Origin: Saprospiraceae bacterium
Lineage (GTDB): Bacteria > Bacteroidota > Bacteroidia > Chitinophagales > Saprospiraceae
Direction: 5' to 3'
Assembly: GCA_016715965.1 (NCBI GenBank)
Contig: JADJXG010000001.1
Location: 2,609,501 to 2,673,500, forward strand
DNA length: 64,000 bases
Part shown: positions 7,956 to 16,361 of the stretch, one piece after another
Layout of the letters: every line of letters begins with the position of its first letter
Numbering within the stretch: the first letter of the stretch is position 1
Notes under the pieces: model-generated
Told to the model about the DNA's origin: nothing
The model's input: only the letters and a program-made list of their open reading frames with translations
Database searches by the model: none
Translations under genes and position numbers: made by a program

Positions 7956-10595
7956 GTGCAGATGGAAGAAGTAAGCAGACCCAATGAACCCAAAAAATAC
8001 AAGTTTAAAGAGTTAAAGGTTTATGCATCTACGGAGTGGCTGGCCGATAATAAGAAAAAATACCGGCAGGTATTTGACAGATTTGATGTGACCTATATTT
8101 ATGCAGAGTTGTCATTTATCAACAAATGGTTTGACAAGGATTTTTGGGAAGCGGATTTTGAACTCAAATGTTTCAATCTCACAAAGACCAAAAAAGAAAT
8201 CTGTAATTTAAATTTCAAAAGAAAGATTTCAAAATTTGAAAACCAGGTTTATGTCCGCGAGGGCTGGGGCAATAAAAAAGAAGGATCCTTTTGGAAAAAG
8301 GGAACCTATTGCTGGGAAGCCTGGATCGATGGAGAAAAAGTGGCCACCCGATTTTTCTACATCGAAGATCCGGGAGGTGCCTATGAGGATGATCAAAACC
8401 CATACCTGGAGTTGCAGAGCCTGAGACTTTACGAAGGGCCATTTGACGACTTACCCGAGCAGGAAAGGGTCTACTACAAAACTTTTCATGCAGAAGAGAC
8501 CCGGTATATTTATGCTGAAGTAGTTCTTAAAAACAAATGCCTGCAACCGAATTGGCAATGCGAATTATTTATCAAATTTCACAATGAAGCGAGGGAGCTG
8601 AAGGGTCAACTGGTGCGTCTCGTGCCCGTCAAGAAAGAAGATACTGAAATCTCGATCACCGCAGGATGGGGAAGCAATGTGAAAGGTTCCTGGTGGGAAG
8701 GAAATTTTACCCTTGAACTGGTTTTCATGGATGAATTACTGGGAGTGATGTCCTTTGCAGTGGACGACGAGTTTGAGGAGGGCATCCCAATGATTACTTT
8801 ACCCCATACCAACCAACCGGTGGTCCTGACTGAAACAAAGGAAGATCAGCGGAGCTTTACAGAAGTGCTCAAAGATTTGGATCGTTTGATTGGTCTGGAA
8901 GAAGTCAAGAGAAAGGTCAACGAACACGCCCAATACATCCAATATCTGAATCTCCGGAAAGAAAAGGGCATCGTAGAAAATGATCAGATTCTATTGCATT
9001 CCATCTTTTTTGGCAATCCCGGCACCGGCAAAACCACGGTGGCCAATATGATGGGATTGCTCTATAAAAAAATGGGCGTTTTGTCCAAAGGACATGTGTA
9101 CGAAGCCGATCGCGCTGAACTGGTGGGTGAGTACATTGGCCAGACCGCTCCAAAAGTGAAAGAAGTCATTGAGAAGGCGAGGGGCGGGGTTTTGTTTATT
9201 GATGAAGCCTATGCCCTGGCAAGGACCCACGATGATTCTAAAGATTTTGGCAGAGAAGTGATCGAGATATTGGTAAAGGAAATGTCCAATGGCCCGGGAG
9301 ATATTGCCATCATCATGGCTGGATATCCCAAGGAGATGAAATATTTTTTGGATTCCAATCCCGGCATGAAAAGCAGAATCAAATTGTATTATGAGTTTCC
9401 CGATTATTTGCCACAGCAACTGTATCAGATCGCAGAATTCGCCTCTTTGGAAAAAGGTTTGATTTTCCGCAGCGATGCATTTGAAGCCTTGAAGAATATG
9501 ATTCTCAATGCGTATCGCAACCGCAACAGCAATTTTGGAAACGCGCGCTTTGTGTTTGATTTGGTGGACAAGGCCAAAATCAATCTTGGCATTCGTTTGA
9601 TTTCATCCGGCACTGCGGCTGAACTGGACGCGGAGGCCCTCAGCGAAGTGACCATGGAGGATGTGACCAACATACAGCTGGAGCCGATGAAACTCAGACC
9701 GGCCATTCCGGTGGATCAAAAACTGCTGGATGAGGCCTTGCTCGAACTCCATGGCCTGATTGGCATTTCGCAGGTAAAAAAAGACATCCACGATCTGGTG
9801 CAGATTGTACAATATCAGCAAAGATCCGGAAAGGAAGTGCTCAACCAGTATTCCCTTCACACAGTCTTTCTGGGCAATCCGGGCACCGGCAAAAGCACGG
9901 TCGCAAGGATATTGGCCAAAATATTCAAATCACTTGGAATACTGGAAAGAGGACATACGGTAGAAACAGACAGACAGGGATTGGTGGCCGGATACATCGG
10001 TCAGTCAGCCATTAAAACAGCTGAAAAAATAGAGGAGTCCATAGGCGGAGTTTTGTTTATCGATGAAGCGTATTCATTGACCCAAAGCCAGGCCGGCCAC
10101 GGTGATTATTCCGGAGAAGTCATTCAAACACTTCTCAAACGCATGGAAGATCAGCGAGGCCAGTTTTTTGTTTTTGTGGCCGGTTACACCGAACCCATGG
10201 AGCATTTTCTCAAGTCAAACCCGGGACTGAACAGTCGATTCGACAGAATTCTCAAATTTGAAGATTATACCACCCAGGAATTGATGGACATTGCCTTAAA
10301 AATGTTTGGCGATCAGTTTTTCGATCTGGAGGATGCCGCAAAAGGCTTATTGCATGCCTATTTGGACAATCTCCACAGAACCAAAGACAAGTATTTTGGC
10401 AATGCGCGCACCATTCGATCCATTGTTCAGGAGACCATCAAACTTCAGAATATCAGGTTGTCCAACCTATCCTCCACCGAACTCGAAGGACTTGATAAAA
10501 ACCTGATCATGGCGGAAGACCTGAAGGATCTGTCGCAAGAGTCGGAGCGCAGAAAGGCGTTCGACAAGCCGCGGATGGGCTTTAAAACTTCATAA
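7956..10595 (+). CDS. Tandem CbbX/SpoVK-type AAA+ ATPase
   Basis: 879 residues. The first 300 hold two related beta-rich modules: FNLTKTKKEICNLNFKRKI...VREGWGNKKEGSFWKKGTYCWEAWIDGEKVATRFFYIED and later ELKGQLVRLVPV...AGWGSNVKGSWWEGNFTLELVFMDELLGVMSFAVDD, which look like an internal duplication. Two CbbX-type AAA+ domains follow. Domain 1 has Walker A GNPGTGKTT (about 352-360) and Walker B GGVLFIDEAYAL (about 409). Domain 2 has GNPGTGKST (about 640) and GGVLFIDEAYSL (about 696). Both retain the FGNAR sensor-like segment. Such ATPases remodel protein complexes; the target here is unknown. Two methionines at positions 1 and 3 are both possible starts. Confidence 0.88.
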   Translation: MQMEEVSRPNEPKKYKFKELKVYASTEWLADNKKKYRQVFDRFDVTYIYAELSFINKWFDKDFWEADFELKCFNLTKTKKEICNLNFKRKISKFENQVYVREGWGNKKEGSFWKKGTYCWEAWIDGEKVATRFFYIEDPGGAYEDDQNPYLELQSLRLYEGPFDDLPEQERVYYKTFHAEETRYIYAEVVLKNKCLQPNWQCELFIKFHNEARELKGQLVRLVPVKKEDTEISITAGWGSNVKGSWWEGNFTLELVFMDELLGVMSFAVDDEFEEGIPMITLPHTNQPVVLTETKEDQRSFTEVLKDLDRLIGLEEVKRKVNEHAQYIQYLNLRKEKGIVENDQILLHSIFFGNPGTGKTTVANMMGLLYKKMGVLSKGHVYEADRAELVGEYIGQTAPKVKEVIEKARGGVLFIDEAYALARTHDDSKDFGREVIEILVKEMSNGPGDIAIIMAGYPKEMKYFLDSNPGMKSRIKLYYEFPDYLPQQLYQIAEFASLEKGLIFRSDAFEALKNMILNAYRNRNSNFGNARFVFDLVDKAKINLGIRLISSGTAAELDAEALSEVTMEDVTNIQLEPMKLRPAIPVDQKLLDEALLELHGLIGISQVKKDIHDLVQIVQYQQRSGKEVLNQYSLHTVFLGNPGTGKSTVARILAKIFKSLGILERGHTVETDRQGLVAGYIGQSAIKTAEKIEESIGGVLFIDEAYSLTQSQAGHGDYSGEVIQTLLKRMEDQRGQFFVFVAGYTEPMEHFLKSNPGLNSRFDRILKFEDYTTQELMDIALKMFGDQFFDLEDAAKGLLHAYLDNLHRTKDKYFGNARTIRSIVQETIKLQNIRLSNLSSTELEGLDKNLIMAEDLKDLSQESERRKAFDKPRMGFKTS

Positions 10596-10666
10596 TTTCT
10601 TAATATACAATTTTTTAACACTGACTTAATATTGCGGTCAAATTAACGTAGCAATTTTTTAAAGTC

Positions 10667-11884
10667 ATGCGCTTCCTATTTTGCCTTTCCCTGACCCTAA
10701 GTTTTGTCCACTTTGGTTCCGCACAATCTGCCAACGACAGCATCTCAAAAGAAGTGAAACCAACTCCCGCCCCAAAATGGTACGAGTCTGTTTCCATCAG
10801 AGGCTATACCCAGATCCGGTACAACCGCTTTCTGGAGACCAATCCTTCTTTGAATTGCGAGCAATGCGACCGCTCCTGGGGCAATAACGGAGGGGTCTTT
10901 ATCCGGCGACTGCGGATGATCATCTACGGGCAGATTGGCAAAAGAGTGTATTACTATTTCCAACCCGATTTTGCGAGTTCGGCCAGCAGCACAGGATTGC
11001 ATTTTGGTCAGGTGAGGGACATGTATTTTGATGTGGGAATCGATCCCAACAATGAATTTCGTTTTAGAATCGGGCAGAGCAAGGTGCCATTTGGATTTGA
11101 GAATTTGCAGTCCAGTCAAAACCGACTCCCGCTCGACCGCGCGGACGCCACCAACAGTGCAGTGGCCAATGAGCGGGATCACGGCGTGTTCTTTTACTGG
11201 GCTCCCAAAAAATACAGAAAACTGTTTTCCAGTCTCGTCAGTGAGGGCCTCAAAGGCTCCGGTGATTACGGCATCTTCGCCTTTGGAGCCTACAACGGTC
11301 AGACCGCCAACAAACCCGAGTTAAACAACAAAAAACATTTTGTCACCAGGCTTAGTTTGCCAATCAAAATTGGCAATCAGCTGATCGAGCCCGGCATTCA
11401 GGCGCACACGGGCCATTTTACCATTGCCTCTGACCAGCTCTCCTCAGGAGTAAAATCAGTGGTGAATAAAACATACAGCGATAGACGCGTGGCCGCCAGC
11501 TTTGTGTTGTACAGCAAACCCATCGGAATCTTGGCAGAATACAATTTTGGAGAGGGACCCCGTTTCAACAAGGAGACCGACTCCATCGAATTGAGTCGCC
11601 TCCACGGAGGATTTATCACGGTCAATTACATGATGCATCACAAAGGCCAAACGATTGTACCCTTTGTGCGTGCCCAGTATTATGACGGAGGTAAAAAACA
11701 CGAGCGCGATGCACGCGCCTATTTGGTCAAAGAACTGGAGATCGGATTGGAGTGGCAGCCCTTCAGACAGTTTGAACTGGTGGCGATGTACACCTTGTCC
11801 AGCCGCAGATTTGAAGATTTTATCCTGCAGGACAACCTCCAGACCGGCAGGCTAATCCGCCTGCAGGCACAGGTGAATTTTTAA
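10667..11884 (+). CDS. Outer-membrane porin of the OprO/OprP type
   Basis: 405 residues beginning with a clear signal peptide (MRFLFCLSLTLSFVHFGSAQS). The mature part starts with RGYTQIRYNRFLETN and RSWGNNGGVFIRRLRMIIYGQIGKRVYYYFQPDFA, the beta-strand pattern of phosphate-selective porin OprO/P family members, followed by FRFRIGQSKVPFGFENLQSSQNRLPLDRADATN, which is also characteristic. It ends on an aromatic-alternating strand with terminal F (LIRLQAQVNF), the usual C-terminus of an outer-membrane barrel. It should form a diffusion channel; specificity for phosphate or pyrophosphate cannot be judged from sequence. It stands alone 71 bp after the AAA+ gene. Confidence 0.87.
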   Translation: MRFLFCLSLTLSFVHFGSAQSANDSISKEVKPTPAPKWYESVSIRGYTQIRYNRFLETNPSLNCEQCDRSWGNNGGVFIRRLRMIIYGQIGKRVYYYFQPDFASSASSTGLHFGQVRDMYFDVGIDPNNEFRFRIGQSKVPFGFENLQSSQNRLPLDRADATNSAVANERDHGVFFYWAPKKYRKLFSSLVSEGLKGSGDYGIFAFGAYNGQTANKPELNNKKHFVTRLSLPIKIGNQLIEPGIQAHTGHFTIASDQLSSGVKSVVNKTYSDRRVAASFVLYSKPIGILAEYNFGEGPRFNKETDSIELSRLHGGFITVNYMMHHKGQTIVPFVRAQYYDGGKKHERDARAYLVKELEIGLEWQPFRQFELVAMYTLSSRRFEDFILQDNLQTGRLIRLQAQVNF

Positions 11885-11993
11885 TGGATTCCTGATAAGC
11901 GTTCAGTTTTTTATTCTTTGGAGCGGAGTAATACACTTAAAACTCCTTCACCCACTTTCCGCCAACTTGCCTGGGGACAAGCCGTTTGGAGAC

Positions 11994-12028
11994 TTTGGAA
12001 CTTAGAACTCAAAACTCCTGTATCTTTG
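11994..12028 (+). promoter_or_regulatory. Candidate lysS promoter
   Basis: TATCTTTG at 12021-12028 fits the Bacteroidota -7 box TAnnTTTG, with TTTG at 11994-11997 as -33 box at a 23-nt spacing, slightly longer than the usual 19-21. The start codon lies 20 bp past the -7 box. Confidence 0.5.
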
Positions 12029-12048
12029 CCGACCTAATTCAATATGCA

Positions 12049-13562
12049 ATGTCCCATTTGAGCGAGCAGGAAATAATCCGAAGACAGTATCTGGAAGAAA
12101 TACGTGCCCTGGGCATAGAGCCCTATCCACACGCTGAATTTCCCGTCAACACCCACGCTGCCCGGATCAGAGAAAGATTTGCAGACCATCCCGAGGAGTT
12201 TGCTTCCGTGACCCTCGCAGGTCGTCTGATGATGAAGCGCATCATGGGAAAGGCCGCCTTTGCAGAACTGCAGGACAGCACCGGCAGAATTCAGATTTAC
12301 CTCAACAGAGATGAACTTTGTCCCGGTGAGGACAAGAGTTTGTACAACACCCTTTTAAGAAATTGTGTGATATCGGTGATTTTGTGGGCATTGAAGGATA
12401 TGCCTTCACCACACAGACCGGAGAATTGACGGTGCATGTAAGGGCATTTCATTTTTTGGCAAAATCCCTGCACCCACTTCCGGTGGTAAAGGTGGATGCC
12501 GACGGTAAGGTGCACGATGCTTTTCTGGATCCCGAAGCGCGCTATCGAAAAAGATATGTCGATCTGATCGTCAATCCATTTGTAAAAGATATTTTTGTAA
12601 AGAGGGCAAAACTTATTTCCGGAATGCGGGCTTATTTTGACGCACACGGATGGCTGGAAGTGGAGACCCCTGTGTTGCAGAGCATTCACGGCGGCGCGGC
12701 GGCAAGACCCTTTAAGACCCACCACAATGCCCTGGATATGCCGCTTTTTCTGAGGATCGCCAATGAGTTGTATCTGAAAAGGCTCATCGTTGGGGGATTT
12801 GATGGGGTCTATGAATTTGGCAAGATGTTTCGCAACGAAGGCATGGACCGGACCCACAATCCTGAGTTCACTTCCGTAGAAATCTACATTGCATACAAGG
12901 ACTATCTCTGGATGATGGAAATGGTGGAGGATATGTTGGAAAAAGTAATCCTACAGATCAACGGACATTCAGAATCTACCATTGGAAAAAATGTAATCCA
13001 TTTCAAAAAACCATTCCGAAGGCTGAGCATGTATGAAGCCATCCGGGAATACACAGGCTTTGATGTGGAAGGAAAATCAGAAGAGGAACTTCGCGCATTT
13101 TGCAGGACAAAACACATCGAATTGGATGATTCGATGGGAAAGGGAAAACTGATCGATGAGATCTTTGGTGAATTGGTGGAAGAGCATTTGATCCAGCCCA
13201 CCTACATCACCGATTATCCGATCGAGATGACGCCGCTGGCCAAAAAACACCGGAGCAAAGAAGGATTGGTGGAGCGGTTTGAATTATACATCAACGGCAA
13301 GGAAATCGCCAATGCATACACAGAACTCAACGACCCGATCGACCAGAGGCAGCGGTTTGAGGAGCAGCTTAAGTTGGCTGAGAGGGGAGACGAGGAGGCG
13401 ATGATGCTGGACGAGGATTTTTTGCAGGCACTGGAATATGGCATGCCACCGACATCCGGATTGGGCATAGGCATTGACAGACTCACCATGCTGCTCACCG
13501 GACAGGAAGCCATACAGGAGGTGCTGTTGTTTCCACAGATGAAGCCGCAGAAAGAACAATAG
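12049..13562 (+). CDS. lysS: Lysyl-tRNA synthetase, interrupted by one frameshift
   Basis: Class II lysyl-tRNA synthetase spread over two frames: 12049 to about 12358 ([31 protein letters not shown]...LYNTLL) and about 12355 to 13562 ([27 protein letters not shown]...). Reading CTT TTT AAG AAA TTG across the junction needs one more T than the four present near 12354, and it restores [18 protein letters not shown] exactly as in the family. Class II motifs are intact: RYVDLI (motif 1 region), [18 protein letters not shown] (motif 2) and [13 protein letters not shown] (motif 3). Combined length (about 504 residues) is normal. Because the gene is essential and the lesion is in a short T run, I favour a sequencing error over a true pseudogene. 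Confidence 0.93.
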
Positions 13563-13788
13563 CTGAAGGCTATTTCAGGCAATTCACGCTGAGGCTTGGA
13601 TCGCATAAAGAGGGATGTAATTTTTTTTGTTTAAGTTTCCATCGTTTCACTATATTTGACACAGCATTTGGCCGGGGCGATTTTGATCCCTATGCCAACA
13701 TCAGACAAGCTATAACATACTGTCCATTAATCTTTTAGATACAAAAATCAATGATGGACGACGGCGAAGCCATTTAATTTTTTAAAGC

Positions 13789-14145
13789 TTAAGATTTTGA
13801 AATTCGTTTGATGACCACTTCCTGATCTGAGAAAATCATCCATGAAAAATCGTAGACATAGTTTACAAATTTCTTTTGGGTGTTGATATGATAGGAAGTG
13901 ATGTACTGCCAGTTAAACTTTTTGGCATCTAAAATAGAGCGGTTGATTTTTTTGTAGTGGATATTTTTTCCAAGGATTTCAAGAAGAATGGATCGATTGC
14001 GATGCAGGATTTTGTCTATGTGGAAGCTGGCCTGCAGAGTTACTTTGGATAGTTTTTCATGGTAGGAGGTTTTGCATTTTGCAGAGCAGAATATTTTATC
14101 GGACCTACCCACCAGAATGGAAGGGCACATTTTACATTTTCTCAT
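13789..14145 (-). CDS. Small zinc-ribbon protein of unknown function
   Basis: 118 residues. The N-terminus MRKCKMCPSILVGRSDKIFCSAKCKTSYHEKL has two Cys pairs (C-x2-C ... C-x3-C), a treble-clef or zinc-ribbon knuckle that recurs in small Bacteroidota proteins. The rest (LQASFHIDKILHRNRSILLEILG...VNYVYDFSWMIFSDQEVVIKRISKS) has no motif I recognise. It is divergently oriented to the recombinase gene, separated by 158 bp, and marks the boundary between ordinary chromosome and the cassette array. A nucleic-acid-binding role is plausible but only from the knuckle. Confidence 0.7.
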   Translation of the reverse strand: MRKCKMCPSILVGRSDKIFCSAKCKTSYHEKLSKVTLQASFHIDKILHRNRSILLEILGKNIHYKKINRSILDAKKFNWQYITSYHINTQKKFVNYVYDFSWMIFSDQEVVIKRISKS

Positions 14146-14279
14146 AATGTTTGAGGATTGAAAACATTGAAAATTCAGAACAAGATCTTTCCATCAAAAA
14201 GTCAACGGTTGACTTACGATTAAGTTTGTAAATATTTGAATTTTAACTACATAAACGTATTTTTTTTGTCCTGTAATTC

Positions 14280-14287
14280 TATTTTTG
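14280..14287 (+). promoter_or_regulatory. Candidate -7 box of the recombinase gene
   Basis: TATTTTTG matches TAnnTTTG, 16 bp before the recombinase ATG. A TTTG at 14265-14268 is too close (11-nt spacer) for a good -33 box, so this is only a partial match. Confidence 0.35.
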
Positions 14288-14303
14288 CTAAAATTGTAAA
14301 GCT

Positions 14304-15995
14304 ATGATCAGGGTATCCAAAAAAATGCACAAAGACAAATGGCAAATATTTCTTGATTTTGATGATGATTTAGTGGCGATCAATAAAATTAAAAGGATCA
14401 GTTCTGCGAAATATAGTTATTCAAACAGAGCCTGGTACATCGATTATGATAAACTATCGTGGCAGGCCTTTCTCAGAACAGGCTTAAAATACCAGATCGA
14501 TGATTTCGGAACCACTGGCGATACACAGCCTATAAGTGACCATGCCGAAAAAAAACAAGCTGATGTGCCTCGCGTGTGTATGGAGAAGGCAGCAGACCAG
14601 TCAGGTACTCATCTCAGGTATTTTCATCCTTTTTTCTTTATATCGGGAAAGCTGACTGGCTCCCATTTGGATAAGATCAAAACATTGCCAAAAGCTTATT
14701 GGAACCACAGATATCAGAATTGGGTCCTCAGGGCGAATTTGGAAAACCTGGAATTTATCTACAGGGATTTAGAGCTTATTTCTCAAACTCAGTTGGATGT
14801 TTGGAAAAAGCAAATCAGCTTAATCAGCAACCCGCCCAAATGCATCCTTTATCAAAGTCCTGAATTTCCGGAGAAGATATTGCTGCAGTTGAGCGGCGAT
14901 GGCGTGGACATTGACTTTGTCAAACACATTCCGGAGAGGAGCTATCATGCAGGTCGCAAGTTTTGGGTCGTGCCCCATGAAGAACAAATCCTGAAGAGGA
15001 TCCTGGATCATTACACATCGCAAAAAACCATAATCATCAATAAGTTGTATTCTGGCAAGGCTATCCAAAAAACAACCAGTTACCTGGAGCTAAGGAAACA
15101 TTTGTTGGCAAGGAGTTCTTCTGAATTAAAGCCTTTTGCAGAGACTTATTTAGATGCTTTAATAAGAGAAAGGTATAGTGGACATACCGTGAAGGAATAC
15201 TATGGAAAGTTTATTCAATTTTCCAAAGCAATCCAACCGAAAAAATGCAATGAGATCACTGTAGAGGAAGTGAATGCCTACCTGGCGGAAATTAGTCAAA
15301 AGAAAGTTTCGGATTCCCTGATCAATACCCTGATCAACGCCATAAAATTCTATTATGAAAAAGTGGTTTTCCTGGCAGATTTTAAGATAGAAAGGATCAA
15401 GAGGCCAAGAAAAGCATTGTTGCTGCCAAAGGTCTTAAGTGTGGAAGAAGTGGACAGGCTAATCCGGTCCACTGAAAACCTCAAGCATTGTACCATCCTA
15501 TTCGCCTTATACGGGCATGGACTAAGACTATCTGAGTTGCTTAACTTACGACTTGAGGATGTTTTGTGGGACCGCAATCAGCTTTTTATAAAAAGCGGGA
15601 AGGGAAAGAAAGACCGATACGTCAATTTGAGTCAGGAGTTTAAAGGTATATTGTCCCTCTATGTCCATGAATATAAGCCAAAGTACTGGTTGTTTGAGGG
15701 GCAGCAAGCCCATCGGCAATATGCTGAGCGTTCGGTCCAGGAAATCGTAAAAAAAGCCGCTTCCAAAGCATGCATCAACAAGCGGGTCACTCCCCATACG
15801 CTCAGACATTGTTATGCAACGCACCTATTGGATTCAGGAACCCAGCTCCCCTACATCAAAGAGTTACTGGGCCACAAAGACATCAAAACAACGATGATCT
15901 ACACCCATATCACCACAGCCAGCATAGAAAATGTCGTTAGCCCGTTGGATGTCTTAATAAAATACAGAACAGAAATCTCTAAAAAACCGCAATAA
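14304..15995 (+). CDS. Integron-integrase-like tyrosine recombinase with three N-terminal repeats
   Basis: 563 residues. The C-terminal catalytic domain has all six expected residues: R408 (GHGLRLSELL), K433 (SGKGKKDR), H498 and R501 (TPHTLRHCYATHLLDSG), H524 (ELLGHKDIKTT) and nucleophile Y533 (MIYTH), and it ends in VVSPLDVL, the SPLD tail also found in integron IntI. I see no IntI-specific tryptophan-rich insertion before HxxR. A SAM-like core-binding domain occupies about 280-360. The first 250 residues hold three degenerate repeats (about 1-65, 98-155 and 175-240), each ending in a Y/H-x-basic-x-W-hydrophobic strand, reminiscent of HARP-type nucleic-acid-binding repeats. The gene stops 29 bp before the candidate attI and reads in the same direction as all cassettes. 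I infer it is the cassette recombinase. Confidence 0.88.
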   Translation: MIRVSKKMHKDKWQIFLDFDDDLVAINKIKRISSAKYSYSNRAWYIDYDKLSWQAFLRTGLKYQIDDFGTTGDTQPISDHAEKKQADVPRVCMEKAADQSGTHLRYFHPFFFISGKLTGSHLDKIKTLPKAYWNHRYQNWVLRANLENLEFIYRDLELISQTQLDVWKKQISLISNPPKCILYQSPEFPEKILLQLSGDGVDIDFVKHIPERSYHAGRKFWVVPHEEQILKRILDHYTSQKTIIINKLYSGKAIQKTTSYLELRKHLLARSSSELKPFAETYLDALIRERYSGHTVKEYYGKFIQFSKAIQPKKCNEITVEEVNAYLAEISQKKVSDSLINTLINAIKFYYEKVVFLADFKIERIKRPRKALLLPKVLSVEEVDRLIRSTENLKHCTILFALYGHGLRLSELLNLRLEDVLWDRNQLFIKSGKGKKDRYVNLSQEFKGILSLYVHEYKPKYWLFEGQQAHRQYAERSVQEIVKKAASKACINKRVTPHTLRHCYATHLLDSGTQLPYIKELLGHKDIKTTMIYTHITTASIENVVSPLDVLIKYRTEISKKPQ

Positions 15996-16000
15996 GAATA

Positions 16001-16008
16001 TATTTTTG
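16001..16008 (+). promoter_or_regulatory. Candidate cassette promoter (Pc analogue)
   Basis: TATTTTTG, a full TAnnTTTG match, 17 bp before the attI core and pointing into the array. The surrounding CCGCAA (15987-15992) and TTGCGG form a small hairpin. No clear -33 TTTG at normal spacing is visible, so activity is uncertain. Confidence 0.4.
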
Positions 16009-16024
16009 TTGCGGAGATAAGTAA

Positions 16025-16039
16025 GTTATAGCCAATGGT
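16025..16039 (+). other. Candidate attI: primary insertion site of the cassette array
   Basis: GTTATAGCCAATGGT begins 29 bp after the recombinase stop. Its reverse complement reappears, with one mismatch in 15, as the left core arm of attC1 at the far end of cassette 1 (ending AAC at 23427), 7.4 kb away. Unlike the attC sites it is not part of a large hairpin and is preceded by A rather than C, as expected of an attI-type site. Position next to the recombinase, the shared core, and the match to the arm of the first cassette together support the call. Confidence 0.75.
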
Positions 16040-16179
16040 AGGACGACCGTTCCAAAGACGACTGACCGACCAAAATTTAAACATTAAAACAAAGACAAAC
16101 CATTTTGACAGGTGACCAAAAACATACAGACCATATTCAAACGGGACAGCAATTAAGCCGACACTCAAGCCGACCCGAT

Positions 16180-16223
16180 TTTTTTTATTTTTTTCCCCAC
16201 CGCACTTTTTTAAAAACAATTTT
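16180..16223 (+). repeat. Cassette 1 AT-rich inverted repeat, left arm
   Basis: Two blocks, TTTTTTTATTTTTTT (16180-16194) and TTTTTTAAAAACAATTTT (16206-16223), recur inverted and in mirrored order at 23293-23339, beyond the genes of cassette 1. Confidence 0.6.
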
Positions 16224-16235
16224 AGCCAGCCGCAC

Positions 16236-16299
16236 AAATGGCACATTTGGTTTTGCCCGACACACAAGCCGACCCTTCGCAAAACCAAAAGAGCCATTT
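16236..16299 (+). repeat. ACA/AGA hairpin, cassette 1 left copy
   Basis: Hairpin AAATGGC-ACA-TTTGGTTTTGC ... GCAAAACCAAA-AGA-GCCATTT: both stems are perfectly paired around a 3x3 internal loop. The terminal loop contains CACAAGCCGAC, shared in form with the other copies. It lies 63 bp before the helicase start. Confidence 0.8.
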
Positions 16300-16361
16300 T
16301 TTGCCAACGCACCTATAGAAATAAATTACGATATTCACGACATCATTTTAACAGACAATTA

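Noticed and set aside
13709..13716. GCTATAAC upstream of the recombinase, complementary to the attI core
   Set aside because: Only 8 nt, not followed by an attC-type hairpin, and such a match is not surprising by chance in 2 kb. Noted in case the recombinase gene itself was once a cassette.
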